The notes: generated by a model not told the origin, from the sequence alone. A stretch of 52,133 nt of DNA from a bacterium HR17 (GCA_002898575.1 BEHT01000025.1:1-52133), one strand, 5' to 3'; counted from the stretch's first letter, positions 25,180 to 34,463 are shown. Made by a program: numbers and translations.

Positions 25180-25854
25180 TCACCTTTCAGCGACCCAGCG
25201 GAGGGCGTTGCCGATAAAGGTGCGGAAGTTGGGGTCGTTGAAGGCGCTGGGACCGTGCCCCAGTTGCAAGTAAACGACTTTGGCGGCGCCGTAGCGGTGC
25301 GCCCATGCCAGCAGCGGCTCGCTGAACTCGCTGTCGGTGCCCAACAGCGGATGAACGCTCGGGGCGACCCAAAAGCCTTTGTAAGTCTCATCCACGATAG
25401 TGAACCGCTCAGGCAAACCCTGCGTGACGGGGTGAGCGGGGTCTAACACCTGCACCGTCAGCGTCACATCCATGTGCCACTGGGAGCGTTCGTAGGGCGT
25501 CCCGTCGGGGGCGACGCCCGGCGCCAAAAAGTAACGGGCACCGATGATGCGCGGATACTCGTCCCAGTGTTGGTAGTTGGCGATGCTGTGGTGGAGCGCC
25601 AATAGCCCTTTGCCCTCATCCCGCAGCCACCGCACCATGCCTTGCTTCTGCGCTTCGGTGATGTCCTGCCACAGGTCGTAAAGCACGACGGCGTCGTAGT
25701 CGCGCAACGCATCGCTTTGCCACATCTCGTTGGCGTCGGCTTGCGGAAACTCTGCCCACGCGATTTCACCCAAACGGTCAAAGACCGCAAAAAAGGCGTC
25801 GCGGTCAAAAGGATGCCCGCCGGTGAAGATAGCGATGCGCATCGGTCGCGCCAT
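25180..25854 (-). CDS. ThuA-domain protein
   Basis: This 224-residue single-domain protein has the class I glutamine-amidotransferase-like fold of ThuA (RIAIFTGGHPFD, YDAVVLYDLW, LRDEGKGLLALHHSIANY and YLQLGHGPSAF). The amidotransferase catalytic Cys is absent, as usual for ThuA. AAAGGAGTG lies eight bases before the start at 25854. ThuA-like proteins occur in sugar catabolism (trehalose, sucrose and 3-keto-glycosides), often with Gfo/Idh oxidoreductases as found in this window. It is 15 bases downstream of the MazG-like gene on the same strand, so the two and the redoxin gene before them form a likely operon. Confidence 0.85.
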   Translation of the reverse strand: MARPMRIAIFTGGHPFDRDAFFAVFDRLGEIAWAEFPQADANEMWQSDALRDYDAVVLYDLWQDITEAQKQGMVRWLRDEGKGLLALHHSIANYQHWDEYPRIIGARYFLAPGVAPDGTPYERSQWHMDVTLTVQVLDPAHPVTQGLPERFTIVDETYKGFWVAPSVHPLLGTDSEFSEPLLAWAHRYGAAKVVYLQLGHGPSAFNDPNFRTFIGNALRWVAER

Positions 25855-25869
25855 GCGATTTCACTCCTT

Positions 25870-26163
25870 TCAGCGCATGGGGCAACGGCACGGCGATGAT
25901 TGGCATTTGGGGCAACCGTTGGCGTAGCGATGGGCGGCGGTTTCCACATCCACGCCGAGCAGGTTGGCGACGCTGAGCAGCCACGCCAGCACATCGGAAA
26001 ATTCCTGCTGCAGCGCCGCTGGGTCACGCCCATCGCTTTTGACCAAGCGCGCCAACTCGCCGACTTCTTCCACGAACCAAAGGAAAGTCCGTTCCAAGCC
26101 CCGCTGTGCGTCGCGCTCAAGGTAAGTGCGCCGAATTTGCTCCTGCAATTCGCGGATGGTCAC
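25870..26163 (-). CDS. MazG-like nucleotide pyrophosphohydrolase with C-terminal Cys cluster
   Basis: This 97-residue protein starts with GTG at 26163, six bases after GAAGGAGG. That ribosome binding site overlaps the codons around the stop of the preceding gene. MazG-type metal-binding residues appear as WFVEEVGELARLV (ExxE) and QQEFSDVLAWLLSVAN (ExxD), enough for a compact all-alpha NTP pyrophosphatase dimer. The C-terminus ends in CPKCQSSPCRCPMR, four closely spaced Cys that look like a small zinc knuckle. The protein probably hydrolyses an unwanted nucleoside triphosphate to the monophosphate. Nothing in the context identifies the base. Confidence 0.82.
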   Translation of the reverse strand: MTIRELQEQIRRTYLERDAQRGLERTFLWFVEEVGELARLVKSDGRDPAALQQEFSDVLAWLLSVANLLGVDVETAAHRYANGCPKCQSSPCRCPMR

Positions 26164-26180
26164 CGCTTGCCCTCCTTCGT

Positions 26181-27998
26181 TCATTGCCGCGCCGCTGTTT
26201 TCGTCGCTTCATCGTCGGGGACGAACCACACGAAGGCGATGCACATCTCGTCGGTCGTTTGCTCGCCCCATCGCACCCACTTGGGCGGTTTGTTAGGGTT
26301 GCGCGGGTTTTCCGCCGAATTGTCGTAGTAAGCGACGACCCGCACCTTTGTGCCCGCTGGCAACCGCGCGGGTTGTTTGAAAAAGTAGGTCTCTTGCCAG
26401 TTGAAGTCCCAGTCCTTGACCCACACCAACGGTTTTTCTGCCCCATCAGGCAAAATTGCCGTCACCTTCATCTCGCGCCCGAGCAAGTGCATGTGAGGCA
26501 TGACCGCCAACACTTTGACATCCCGCACGAAGGTGCTCTCCGCCCGCACTTCGTAACGCTTCGCGCCGGGCGGAATGGCGAACAGAAAGTTGACGACGGG
26601 CAGGACGCGCACGATGTGTTTGGGCGGCGTCTTAGCGAAATAGACGCCGACTTTCGTGCGGTCGGTTTCGGGTCGACCCGACTTGTGGTAGTGCACTTGG
26701 ATGACGATCGTGGCACCTTTGGGCAGCAGATAGGCGATACCGTCGGGCAACGGGTGCGGGCTGTTACCTGGCGCCCAACCGCCCAAACCGCCCGCTGGGA
26801 TGAAGCCGGGTCCGCCAAACGCTTCGTAACCTGGTTGCCCATCCCGTCCGTCCAGTTGCTTGGCGCGCCCTGAGGTGTCAATGAAGGCGATGACATGGTG
26901 AACGACGCGCGGGTTGCCCGGCAACACTTCAATGGCTGTCACATATTTGTCCTCGGCGAAGTCGGTCGGGAAGACGAAGTGGCGGTAGACATCGCGCCCT
27001 GTCGCGTCCAACCGAAACTCGCGGTCGGGCTGCAGCACCAAATCGGGTTCGCCCAGCACCCATTTTTCGGGAAACCGCTTGGGCGGCGGGGCGTCTTTGG
27101 GGTCACCTTCGGGGCAACCTTCATCCACCCACCGAACAAGCGTGGCGATTTCCGCCTCTGTCAAGCGCCGCTCATTGTGATACTCGGCGACCGGTTCCGC
27201 TTTCCAAGGCGGCATCCGCCGACTCTGCACAAACGGTTTGATGAGCGGCGCCCATGCCACTGCTTCGTCGTAGGTCATCAACGGAAACGGTGCTGCACCG
27301 TTGGGGCGATGGCACGATTGGCAGCGCTCCTGCAGGATGGACAGCACATCGCGGTAGAAAGTGACCGCACCCGTCTTGGCGCGCGGCTTCGGAAAAGAAA
27401 TGACGCAACCTTGGGCGGTCGTTTCAGGGTTGGGCACGGGTTTGCCCGCTAAAAGGGCTTCTAAAGCGTCGCGCAAATCGTGCCGGGTCACTTGTGTCGC
27501 GTCGGCGTTGTCGTCAATGCGCCCGCGATAGCGCACCACACCGTCGCTGTCCAGCACGACAACTTGCGGCGTGACGGTTGCCCCCAGCGCCTTTGCCAAC
27601 GCCCAATCTTTGACGAGGGGTATTTGCCAACCGACATCGCGGGCATACTGGCGGAGTTCGTCAAGCGGTTCATGGGACATCGGGTTGACGATGAAGAAGG
27701 CGACGCCCTGCTGGCTAAAGGTGGCGTGCAACTGGGCGATGCGCTGCGGATATTTGCGGCACATCGGGCAATACACCGAGAAGAAGACGAACACGGTGGC
27801 GCGATAGGGTTGCAGGTCGGCGAGCGTGTAAGGAACACCGTCAATGTCGCGGAACGACAGCGCTGTAAGGCGCGTGCCGATGGGCACCGACGGCGCTTCA
27901 GCATTTTCCGTCAACGCCATCCCTGCCACCAACGCAGTCACAAGCATCGCCGCAAAAACTTGCGCCCGCCGCTGCACTTTAGACACCTCCGAGGGCAT
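26181..27998 (-). CDS. Fusion of redoxin, c-type cytochrome motif and copper type II monooxygenase domain
   Basis: This 605-residue exported protein has a hydrophobic signal (about residues 12-30). Next comes a thioredoxin-like AhpC/TSA domain with C77-P-M-C80, then a haem c motif C226-Q-S-C-H230, with candidate Met ligands such as RRMPPW. The C-terminal half resembles copper type II ascorbate-dependent monooxygenases: HHV at 367-368, HYH at 436-438 and HMH at 502-504 would be copper ligands. Fusions of this kind occur in Acidobacteria and planctomycetes as I recall. Electrons could pass from a reductant through haem to copper. The start at 27998 has AAGGAG five bases upstream; an in-frame GTG seven codons later is also possible. 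The substrate is unknown. Confidence 0.85.
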   Translation of the reverse strand: MPSEVSKVQRRAQVFAAMLVTALVAGMALTENAEAPSVPIGTRLTALSFRDIDGVPYTLADLQPYRATVFVFFSVYCPMCRKYPQRIAQLHATFSQQGVAFFIVNPMSHEPLDELRQYARDVGWQIPLVKDWALAKALGATVTPQVVVLDSDGVVRYRGRIDDNADATQVTRHDLRDALEALLAGKPVPNPETTAQGCVISFPKPRAKTGAVTFYRDVLSILQERCQSCHRPNGAAPFPLMTYDEAVAWAPLIKPFVQSRRMPPWKAEPVAEYHNERRLTEAEIATLVRWVDEGCPEGDPKDAPPPKRFPEKWVLGEPDLVLQPDREFRLDATGRDVYRHFVFPTDFAEDKYVTAIEVLPGNPRVVHHVIAFIDTSGRAKQLDGRDGQPGYEAFGGPGFIPAGGLGGWAPGNSPHPLPDGIAYLLPKGATIVIQVHYHKSGRPETDRTKVGVYFAKTPPKHIVRVLPVVNFLFAIPPGAKRYEVRAESTFVRDVKVLAVMPHMHLLGREMKVTAILPDGAEKPLVWVKDWDFNWQETYFFKQPARLPAGTKVRVVAYYDNSAENPRNPNKPPKWVRWGEQTTDEMCIAFVWFVPDDEATKTAARQ

Positions 27999-28159
27999 CG
28001 GACTCCTTGACCTGTCACCCTAAAGCACCATACCCGTCTACAGCCAACTGTTTCGTTCGGTTGCAATTTTGCCGCAGGCGGCAGCGAGCGCGTAGTGGGG
28101 GCGAGAAGCGCCGAGCGAAAATCGCAGAACGCGTGCCCCGTCCCGAAACTCACCGGTCG

Positions 28160-28180
28160 TTGCCAAAATTGCTTTGGCAA
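28160..28180 (+). repeat. 8-bp perfect inverted repeat upstream of the dehydrogenase
   Basis: TTGCCAAA-attgc-TTTGGCAA (28160-28180) lies 35 bases before the dehydrogenase start, in the ~216-base gap between divergent genes (27999-28214). Its position near the start suggests an operator or leader hairpin rather than a terminator. I saw no other recognisable element in that gap. Confidence 0.4.
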
Positions 28181-28214
28181 TAAAGCAAGCCAAATGGGAT
28201 ACGAGGTGATCGTG

Positions 28215-29243
28215 ATGAAGGCGGTTGCCATCGTGGAACATGGTGGCGTTGAGGGTTTGCGCCACTTGGACTTGCCAGACCCAGAACCGCAAGCCGGTGA
28301 AGTCGTCGTGCGGGTGCGGGCTTGCGCCCTCAATCACTTGGACATTTGGCTGCGCGTCGGTATTCCTGCTTATCGGTTGCAGTTGCCCCATGTGCCTGGC
28401 AGCGATGTAGCGGGCGAAGTCGCCGTTGTCGGTGAAGGCGTCACGCAGTTCAAAGTCGGCGACAAGGTGATTGTTAACCCCAACTTGACTTGTGGTGAAT
28501 GCGAATGGTGCCGCATGGGCGAGGACAGCATGTGTCAAGCCTTCGGCATCTTGGGTGCGAAAATTTGGGGCGGTTACGCCGAGTATGTCAAAGTCCCTGC
28601 CCGCAACTTGATCCCGATGCCTGCCAACCTGACTTTTGAGCAGGCGGCGGCGTTTCCGCTGACTTTCCTGACAGCGTGGCACATGCTCATCACCCGAGCC
28701 AATTTGCGAGCGGGCGAGCGCGTCTTGGTCATCGGTGCGGGCAGCGGCGTCGGCGTCGCCGCCGTGCAAATCGCTAAGTTCGCCGGGGCTTTCGTCATTG
28801 CGACGGCGGGCACCGATGAAAAATGTGAGAGGGCAAAAGGGTTAGGCGCCGACGCGACCATCAATCACAGCCGCGAAAGCATCGCCGACAAAGTGCGCGA
28901 GCTGACAGACGGACGGGGTGTGGATGTCGTCTTTGAGCATGTCGGACCGGCAGTTTTTGAGGACTGCGTGAAGGCGTTGGCGAAGGGCGGACGCATCGTC
29001 ACCTGCGGTGCGACCAGCGGACCGAGCGTCACCGTTGACTTGCGTTACTTCTACAGCCGCCAGTTGGCGCTCATTGGGTCTATGATGGGACGAACGAGCG
29101 AACTGTTGACGATCGTGCGGTTGGTGGGTGAGGGGCGATTGAAACCTGTCATTGACCGCACCTTCCCGCTCGCCGACGCCCCTCGCGCCCAACAGGTGCT
29201 GGAGAGCCGCGACTTCTTTGGCAAGTTGGTGCTGGTCGTTTGA
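28215..29243 (+). CDS. Medium-chain zinc-containing alcohol dehydrogenase / quinone oxidoreductase-like
   Basis: This 342-residue protein starts at the ATG at 28215 with GAGGTGA six bases upstream. It shows the GroES-like N-terminal domain, the Rossmann motif VIGAGSGVGVAAVQIAK and a structural-zinc lobe C-G-E-C-E-W-C ... C (CGECEWCRMGEDSMC). The usual catalytic Cys is replaced in ALNHLDIW and the usual GHE by GSD, so the catalytic zinc is probably absent or bound differently, as in several thermophile members of this branch. It would reduce or oxidise alcohols, aldehydes or enones with NAD(P). It faces the GH127 gene convergently and is divergent from the redoxin fusion. Confidence 0.88.
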   Translation: MKAVAIVEHGGVEGLRHLDLPDPEPQAGEVVVRVRACALNHLDIWLRVGIPAYRLQLPHVPGSDVAGEVAVVGEGVTQFKVGDKVIVNPNLTCGECEWCRMGEDSMCQAFGILGAKIWGGYAEYVKVPARNLIPMPANLTFEQAAAFPLTFLTAWHMLITRANLRAGERVLVIGAGSGVGVAAVQIAKFAGAFVIATAGTDEKCERAKGLGADATINHSRESIADKVRELTDGRGVDVVFEHVGPAVFEDCVKALAKGGRIVTCGATSGPSVTVDLRYFYSRQLALIGSMMGRTSELLTIVRLVGEGRLKPVIDRTFPLADAPRAQQVLESRDFFGKLVLVV

Positions 29244-29288
29244 AACGGTCTGGGTGCCTCAACCCTGTGCGCCGTCAAAGGGGTGCGG

Positions 29289-31574
29289 TCATTGCTTCGC
29301 CCGCACCGTGCGGACGCCGAAGACACCGCCTGCGATGGCGTCGGGATGGGCTTGGAAGCGGACGGTCACTTTCGTCTTGCCTTTCGTCAACTCCAGCGGG
29401 ATGGGATAGGTGACATCAAAAAAGCGTTCGGGTTTGTCGCGGCGCAGCCGTTGGGTCGCAATCACTTTGCCGTCCACGACGATGTCAAAGACCCTTGAGC
29501 CCGTATCGCTGCCCCAATAGGTGACGACCAACGCCATCGGGTGATCGGGGTCAACCTGCAGGTCGTAAGCAAACCACCCTCCGTCGGTGGCATGGCGCCA
29601 ATGGCGTCCGGCGAAAGCGCCGCTGTTTGTGCGTTCGCCGCGCAAGTTGTGTGCGCTTTCCGAGGAAGCGTCGCCGATGCGAACGAGGTCAACGGTCCGT
29701 CGCTCCAAGTCCTGCAACCGCTCCTGTTCCGCTCGCCATTCAGCGACCCGTTGCCGCCACTGTTCATTTGTCAGCAAGTCCCAATAGATGGTGTAGCGGC
29801 GATGGTGCATCGCATAAAACGGGACGAGCGTGAAATCGCGGGGGTGACCAACGCCCTTCGTGCGGAAAGTCAATGGCGTTTGGTGAACCATTTCCGCCCA
29901 CTCAGCAATAGGGTGCCCTTGCACTACCAAAGCGGGCGTCGGTGCCGGTTCGGGTTGGTCAATGGGACCCCAGTCGCCCGCAAGCACGATAGGACCGTAA
30001 AGGATGGCTGCCCGCGCAGGGGCATCGGGGAGCGTTTCTAAGCGCAACCCCATCGGCAACCGCACTTCCAACACATCGCCCGTTTGCCACATGCGCCGCA
30101 CCGCAAGGTAGGAGCCAGGGCGCGCGCTGAGGGGTAGCGGCACACCGTTCACTTTCGCTTCTGGTAGATCCGCCAGCCAGCTGGGGCAGCGAACAGAAAC
30201 CGTCAGCAAAGTCGGCTTCTCGCTCGTCACTCTCAGTTGCACCGTGTCGCTTTCAGGGAATGTCGTCTCCATCCGCACTTTGACGCCTTTTTCGCGCCAG
30301 TCCAACTCCGACGGGATGAATAGGTTGACGAACAGTTCGTCACCGGCGTGGAAGTAGATAAATTCGCCGTAGCGGGCATGGCTTTCCATGCCCGTCCCGA
30401 CGCAGCACCAGAACGAATCAAAGGGCGTGGAGTAGGTCTTGAAATGCCCCGGGCGCAGCGGCACATAGTAGCACATCATCCCGTCATCAGGGTTTTGTGA
30501 GGCGAGGATGTGGTTGTAAAGGGCCCGCTCGTAGTAGTCGGCTTTCTCGGCACTCGGCGCCCAACTGAACAGGTGCTTGGTAAGTTTGAGCAGGTTGTAG
30601 GTTTTGCACACTTCCGCCGTGTTAGCACCCAGCCGGTCGCTCAACCGGTCGGGTTCGCCGAAATGCTCGCCGTCGGTGAACCCGCCGATGACATAGACAT
30701 GGTGCTTGACGACCCGCTCCCAGAAAAACTCGGCGATGACCCGATAGGGCACGCGCGCGCCGGTCAACTCGTAAAGCCGTGCCATGCCGATGACTTTCGG
30801 GACTTGCGTGTTGCCGTGCAAACCAGGCAAGCAGTCAACACCCCGTGCCAGCGGGTCCATTACGGCGCGATGGTAAAAGCGTTTTGCCAAACGCAGGTAG
30901 CGTTCATCGCCCGTCCGCGCATAAAGTTCCGCTAGGACTTCCACCATGCCTCCATGTTCGCACGCCAGCATCGCTTGAAACTGTTCATCGGTTAAGTTGG
31001 CGGTGACGCGTTCCGCCCAATCGGCGAGCCGCGTCGCAATTTGCATTGCCTTTGCGTTCTCGCAGTAGCGGTGAGCGTCCAGCAAGCCTGCAAAGAGTTT
31101 ATGCAGCGTATACCAAGGCACCCAAACGCCGTTGAGGTCGAAGGGACGAGCGCGGATGTTACCCGCAGCGACCTCCGCAAACACCCGTCGCCCCTCTGGA
31201 ATGGCAGCGACATAGCCGTCGCCGTGCGCTTTCTGACACAGTTCCAGCTCGTCCACGATGTAGTTGACCCGTTCGCGAAACCGCTCATCCCCCGTCGCTG
31301 CGAACAGCAGCGAGCACGCTGAAAGGTAGTGCCCCAGCGAATGTCCTGCGACGCCCATGCGTTCCCAACCGCCATAAGGGGGGGCTTTGGGGGGCAAGCC
31401 TGCTTCCGCGCGGAAACGCGAGAGCAGCCGGTCAGGCTCTAACCGTAGCAGGTAAGCCGCATCCCGGTCCATCGCTCGCTTGAACGGGCTGTCCAATAAC
31501 CGCACGCGGGACAAATCAAACGGGTGCGCCGCCAAACTCACCGCCATCGCGACGACCCACATCTTTTCCGTCAC
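29289..31574 (-). CDS. Glycoside hydrolase family 127 (beta-L-arabinofuranosidase-type) with C-terminal beta domains
   Basis: This 761-residue protein starts with GTG at 31574 after GGGGGTGAG. The (alpha/alpha)6 barrel has the GH127 active-site set: GEHF with E303, NTAEVC with E321 and C323, and FWCC with C390 and C391. By comparison with the known Bifidobacterium enzyme, these coordinate zinc, and C390 would be the nucleophile. Two beta-sandwich regions follow, with a late carbohydrate-binding-like domain. It would release L-arabinofuranose from plant glycans. No clear signal peptide is visible (the N-terminus is mildly hydrophobic, about residues 5-16), so export is uncertain. Next on the same strand, upstream by 72 bases, is the carboxypeptidase-regulatory-like secreted protein. 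Confidence 0.88.
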   Translation of the reverse strand: MTEKMWVVAMAVSLAAHPFDLSRVRLLDSPFKRAMDRDAAYLLRLEPDRLLSRFRAEAGLPPKAPPYGGWERMGVAGHSLGHYLSACSLLFAATGDERFRERVNYIVDELELCQKAHGDGYVAAIPEGRRVFAEVAAGNIRARPFDLNGVWVPWYTLHKLFAGLLDAHRYCENAKAMQIATRLADWAERVTANLTDEQFQAMLACEHGGMVEVLAELYARTGDERYLRLAKRFYHRAVMDPLARGVDCLPGLHGNTQVPKVIGMARLYELTGARVPYRVIAEFFWERVVKHHVYVIGGFTDGEHFGEPDRLSDRLGANTAEVCKTYNLLKLTKHLFSWAPSAEKADYYERALYNHILASQNPDDGMMCYYVPLRPGHFKTYSTPFDSFWCCVGTGMESHARYGEFIYFHAGDELFVNLFIPSELDWREKGVKVRMETTFPESDTVQLRVTSEKPTLLTVSVRCPSWLADLPEAKVNGVPLPLSARPGSYLAVRRMWQTGDVLEVRLPMGLRLETLPDAPARAAILYGPIVLAGDWGPIDQPEPAPTPALVVQGHPIAEWAEMVHQTPLTFRTKGVGHPRDFTLVPFYAMHHRRYTIYWDLLTNEQWRQRVAEWRAEQERLQDLERRTVDLVRIGDASSESAHNLRGERTNSGAFAGRHWRHATDGGWFAYDLQVDPDHPMALVVTYWGSDTGSRVFDIVVDGKVIATQRLRRDKPERFFDVTYPIPLELTKGKTKVTVRFQAHPDAIAGGVFGVRTVRAKQ

Positions 31575-31646
31575 GGTCGCTCACCCCCGTTGCAATGCGT
31601 TTTTGTCCTTCCGCCAATTTGTCGGCGACGCTTGTCAAAGTGGAGA

Positions 31647-33293
31647 TCACTCCGCTGCCACCCGCACCACAACACCGGTTTGCGCCAGCGATGGCGCCGC
31701 TTGCCATGCCGTTTGTCCGTGCGCATTGCCCGTGTAGGCGCGCACTTGAACGAACGCGTCTGCCGGCGCAAAAAACGCAAAGCGTCCGTGCGCATCCGAA
31801 CGCTGCGAAAGCAGACAGAGGGGGCGGTCGTCGGTTTGCCATTTTGCCCAAAGGCTCACCAGCGTGTTCGGGAGCGGTCGCGCCGCTGCGCCAACCACGG
31901 TGCCGTTGATGGCGACCCCCGTTCGCAGCGGTAACTGCAATGCCGTTGCCGTTCCCGTCACGACTTCCGTCGCCCACGCTCGCTTATCGGCAGACACAGC
32001 GATAAGCCGAACGGGGCGTCCGGGCGGGATCTGCCGGTGTGCTGTGCCGTTGGCATCCGTCGCTATCGTGTCGCCATCGCCGTCAGCGATGAGCGCTTGC
32101 GTCGGTTGTCCTCGTTGGTCAACGACGGTGACATGCACTGTCGGAAACGGGCGGGCGAAAATGAACGGTGCTTCCAAGACGGCGCCTTCGGCGACTTCCA
32201 CCGTGACCGGTTCACTTTGCCATCCGTCGTCAGCGACTTTCAGCAGCCAAATACCGTTGGGCAACCGCAACTCGTAAGCGCCTTCGGGGAGTTGGCAGGC
32301 AACTTCGGAAAGGACGGGGATACGAGGCGTGGGGCGTGGAATAGGGTGCAGCAGTTGCGCGTGAACGAACAGGCGAGGAAGGGGAAAGCGTGTTTGGGCA
32401 TCGGCGACCCAACCTCGCACGATGCCCGCCCGTTGCGCTTTGAGGGTGACAGCGACCGTTGTGTTAGCAGGCACGGATACAATTTGCGGGGCGCTCACCC
32501 ATTCTGCATCGCCCCGCGCCGGCAGCCATATCAACCATTTGCCCGCCGGCGCAGCGACGCGAAAGTTACCTTGAACATCGGTAGTGACTGCTGTGGCGAC
32601 CGGACGGAACCCACTGTCAGGTGGCAGGGGGTCAACCGGAACACAGTGGACGAGGGCGTTAGGCAACGGGGCGCCGTCAGCAGTTTGAACGGTGCCGGCG
32701 ACGATACCCATCGGGGGCAGGCACCATTGGGCGGTGTCACCGACAAGCGCTGTGAAGCGAACCGGCAGGGTCGCCAGTTCCACCTCGGCGATGAAGCCGT
32801 CGGGCAAGGCAGCAAAAGCAAAGCGCCCGGTAGCATCAGTGTGCGCCTGCAAAAACGGGGGCGTGAAACGCGCCAAATGCAACGGCACCCTGTCACCGTC
32901 AAACACACCCAACGGCTTCAACTGCCGCACGAAGAGATGGGCGTTGGGCATCCCGCTCACTTGTCCCGTGAGCGGCACGGTGCGGTGCAAAACGATGCGG
33001 CATGAGGTTGATCGCGTCAGCGTGACCCGCTGCCATCCCAACCCGCCGTCGGTGTGCCGCGCGATGACGAACGCCATCCGGTCGGTGGGGTAGGGAAGCG
33101 ACAACCGGAAGCGCCCGCCTTCGTCGCACTGCGTTTCCTGCCAAAGCAGTTCGCCGACGCCAAAAGGCGGTTCGGCGACCAGCACCACTTGGGCGAGGGA
33201 GGCGGGTATCCCGTCCCATCGCCACACCGTTCCTGTCACCGCCACCGGCTCACGCGCTCCGAAAATGCTCGCCATCAGCAGCCATGTCAGCAT
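31647..33293 (-). CDS. Secreted multi-domain protein with carboxypeptidase-regulatory-like (Ig-like) repeats
   Basis: This ~548-residue protein starts at the ATG at 33293 (a GTG two codons earlier is also possible), with GAGGG close upstream. An N-terminal hydrophobic stretch suggests export. At least four repeats follow the pattern V-x-G-T/V-V ... P-x-x-x-A-x-V ... D-A/T-x-G-R/N-F-x-F/V (for example AHTDATGRFAF and VTTDVQGNFRV). These are beta-sandwich modules found in secreted carbohydrate-binding and adhesion proteins, often at the end of TonB receptors; no barrel is seen here. It precedes the GH127 gene and probably serves in the same operon. No catalytic residues are recognised. Confidence 0.7.
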   Translation of the reverse strand: MLTWLLMASIFGAREPVAVTGTVWRWDGIPASLAQVVLVAEPPFGVGELLWQETQCDEGGRFRLSLPYPTDRMAFVIARHTDGGLGWQRVTLTRSTSCRIVLHRTVPLTGQVSGMPNAHLFVRQLKPLGVFDGDRVPLHLARFTPPFLQAHTDATGRFAFAALPDGFIAEVELATLPVRFTALVGDTAQWCLPPMGIVAGTVQTADGAPLPNALVHCVPVDPLPPDSGFRPVATAVTTDVQGNFRVAAPAGKWLIWLPARGDAEWVSAPQIVSVPANTTVAVTLKAQRAGIVRGWVADAQTRFPLPRLFVHAQLLHPIPRPTPRIPVLSEVACQLPEGAYELRLPNGIWLLKVADDGWQSEPVTVEVAEGAVLEAPFIFARPFPTVHVTVVDQRGQPTQALIADGDGDTIATDANGTAHRQIPPGRPVRLIAVSADKRAWATEVVTGTATALQLPLRTGVAINGTVVGAAARPLPNTLVSLWAKWQTDDRPLCLLSQRSDAHGRFAFFAPADAFVQVRAYTGNAHGQTAWQAAPSLAQTGVVVRVAAE

Positions 33294-33413
33294 GGACACC
33301 CCTCACCGCGCCGTGATTGTGACGCACCAGTCCTTCGGACGGCACGCCATCGGCGGCAAACGCCGCAAACTTTGAAAGCGGTTCGCACGCCGCCTGAAAG
33401 GAGTGGGCAGCGC

Positions 33414-34463
33414 ATGAAACGGCTGATAGCGTTTGTGGTGTCGGTCGGAGTGGGCGGGTTCGTCGCCCTCTCGCGGGTCACCCCACAGCCCGCCCCGCTG
33501 CTGTTGCCCGCAGAGGGCAGACATCTCGCGCGGGTGCGCCAACTAACTTTTGAGGGCACCAACGCCGAAGCCTATTGGTCGCCAGACGGGCAACGGCTCG
33601 TCTTCCAATCCACCCGCCCACCTTACAAAGCCGACCAGATTTTTGTAATGAACGCCGACGGCACTGACCCGCGCGTCGTCAGCACGGGGAAAGGGCGCTG
33701 CACTTGCGCCTATTTCACGCCCGACGGTGACGGGGTCGTGTTTGCGACGACGCACCTTGCAGGGGCTGAGCCGCCCCAGTTGCCCCAATTGGACCTGCCT
33801 CGCTACGCGTGGGGCGTCTTCCCCAGTTACGAACTCTACCTACGCCGCTTGAACACGATGGAACTCATCCGCCTGACAGACAACGACGGCTACGACGCCG
33901 AGGCGACGATTTGCTGGAAGACGAGGCGCATCGTCTTCACAAGTTATCGCGACGGCGACCTTGACCTTTACAGCATGCGCCTGGACGGCAGCGACTTGCA
34001 GCGGTTGACGAGGACATTGGGCTACGAGGGTGGGGCGTTTTACTCGCCGGACGGCAAGCAGGTCGTCTTTCGCGCCTACTTGCCCAAGACGCCCGACGAA
34101 ATCGCCGAATACAAGCGGCTGCTGCACCTAAGTGTTGTGAGCCCGCCGACGATGGAGTTGTTCGTCATGGACTCCGACGGTCGCAACTTGCGCCAAATCA
34201 CGCGGCTGGGCGGAATCAACTTCTGCCCTGCGTGGCTGCCGGACGGCAAGCGCATCATCTTCGCCAGCAACCACCACGACCCGAAGAATTTTGACCTGTT
34301 CGTCATCAACACCGACGGGACAGGGTTAGAACGCGTCACCTACCATCCGGCGCCCGATTTGTTCCCGCACTTCTCGCCCGACGGCAAGCGACTTGTCTGG
34401 TGCAGCGGGCGCAACGCGACCCAACCCCGCCAACTGCATGTGTTCGTCGCCGTATGGCGGTAA
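33414..34463 (+). CDS. TolB-like beta-propeller (PD40 repeat) protein
   Basis: This 349-residue protein starts at the ATG at 33414, ten bases after AAAGGAG. It has a hydrophobic N-terminal segment (residues 3-19). Six or so repeats with W/F-SPDG-x-x-I/L-V/A-F (AYWSPDGQRLVFQS, AFYSPDGKQVVFRA, AWLPDGKRIIFAS and HFSPDGKRLVWCS) and the partner FVMNADGTDPR-like strands identify a TolB / PD40 propeller. It is probably periplasmic or surface-located. TolB partners, such as Pal, are not in the window, and many PD40 proteins in this lineage are of unknown role. It is followed by a Gfo/Idh gene after 46 bases. Confidence 0.82.
   Translation: MKRLIAFVVSVGVGGFVALSRVTPQPAPLLLPAEGRHLARVRQLTFEGTNAEAYWSPDGQRLVFQSTRPPYKADQIFVMNADGTDPRVVSTGKGRCTCAYFTPDGDGVVFATTHLAGAEPPQLPQLDLPRYAWGVFPSYELYLRRLNTMELIRLTDNDGYDAEATICWKTRRIVFTSYRDGDLDLYSMRLDGSDLQRLTRTLGYEGGAFYSPDGKQVVFRAYLPKTPDEIAEYKRLLHLSVVSPPTMELFVMDSDGRNLRQITRLGGINFCPAWLPDGKRIIFASNHHDPKNFDLFVINTDGTGLERVTYHPAPDLFPHFSPDGKRLVWCSGRNATQPRQLHVFVAVWR

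Noticed and set aside
28000-28214. tRNA or small RNA in the gap before the dehydrogenase
   Set aside because: No cloverleaf or T-loop motif was seen; only the short inverted repeat at 28160-28180.
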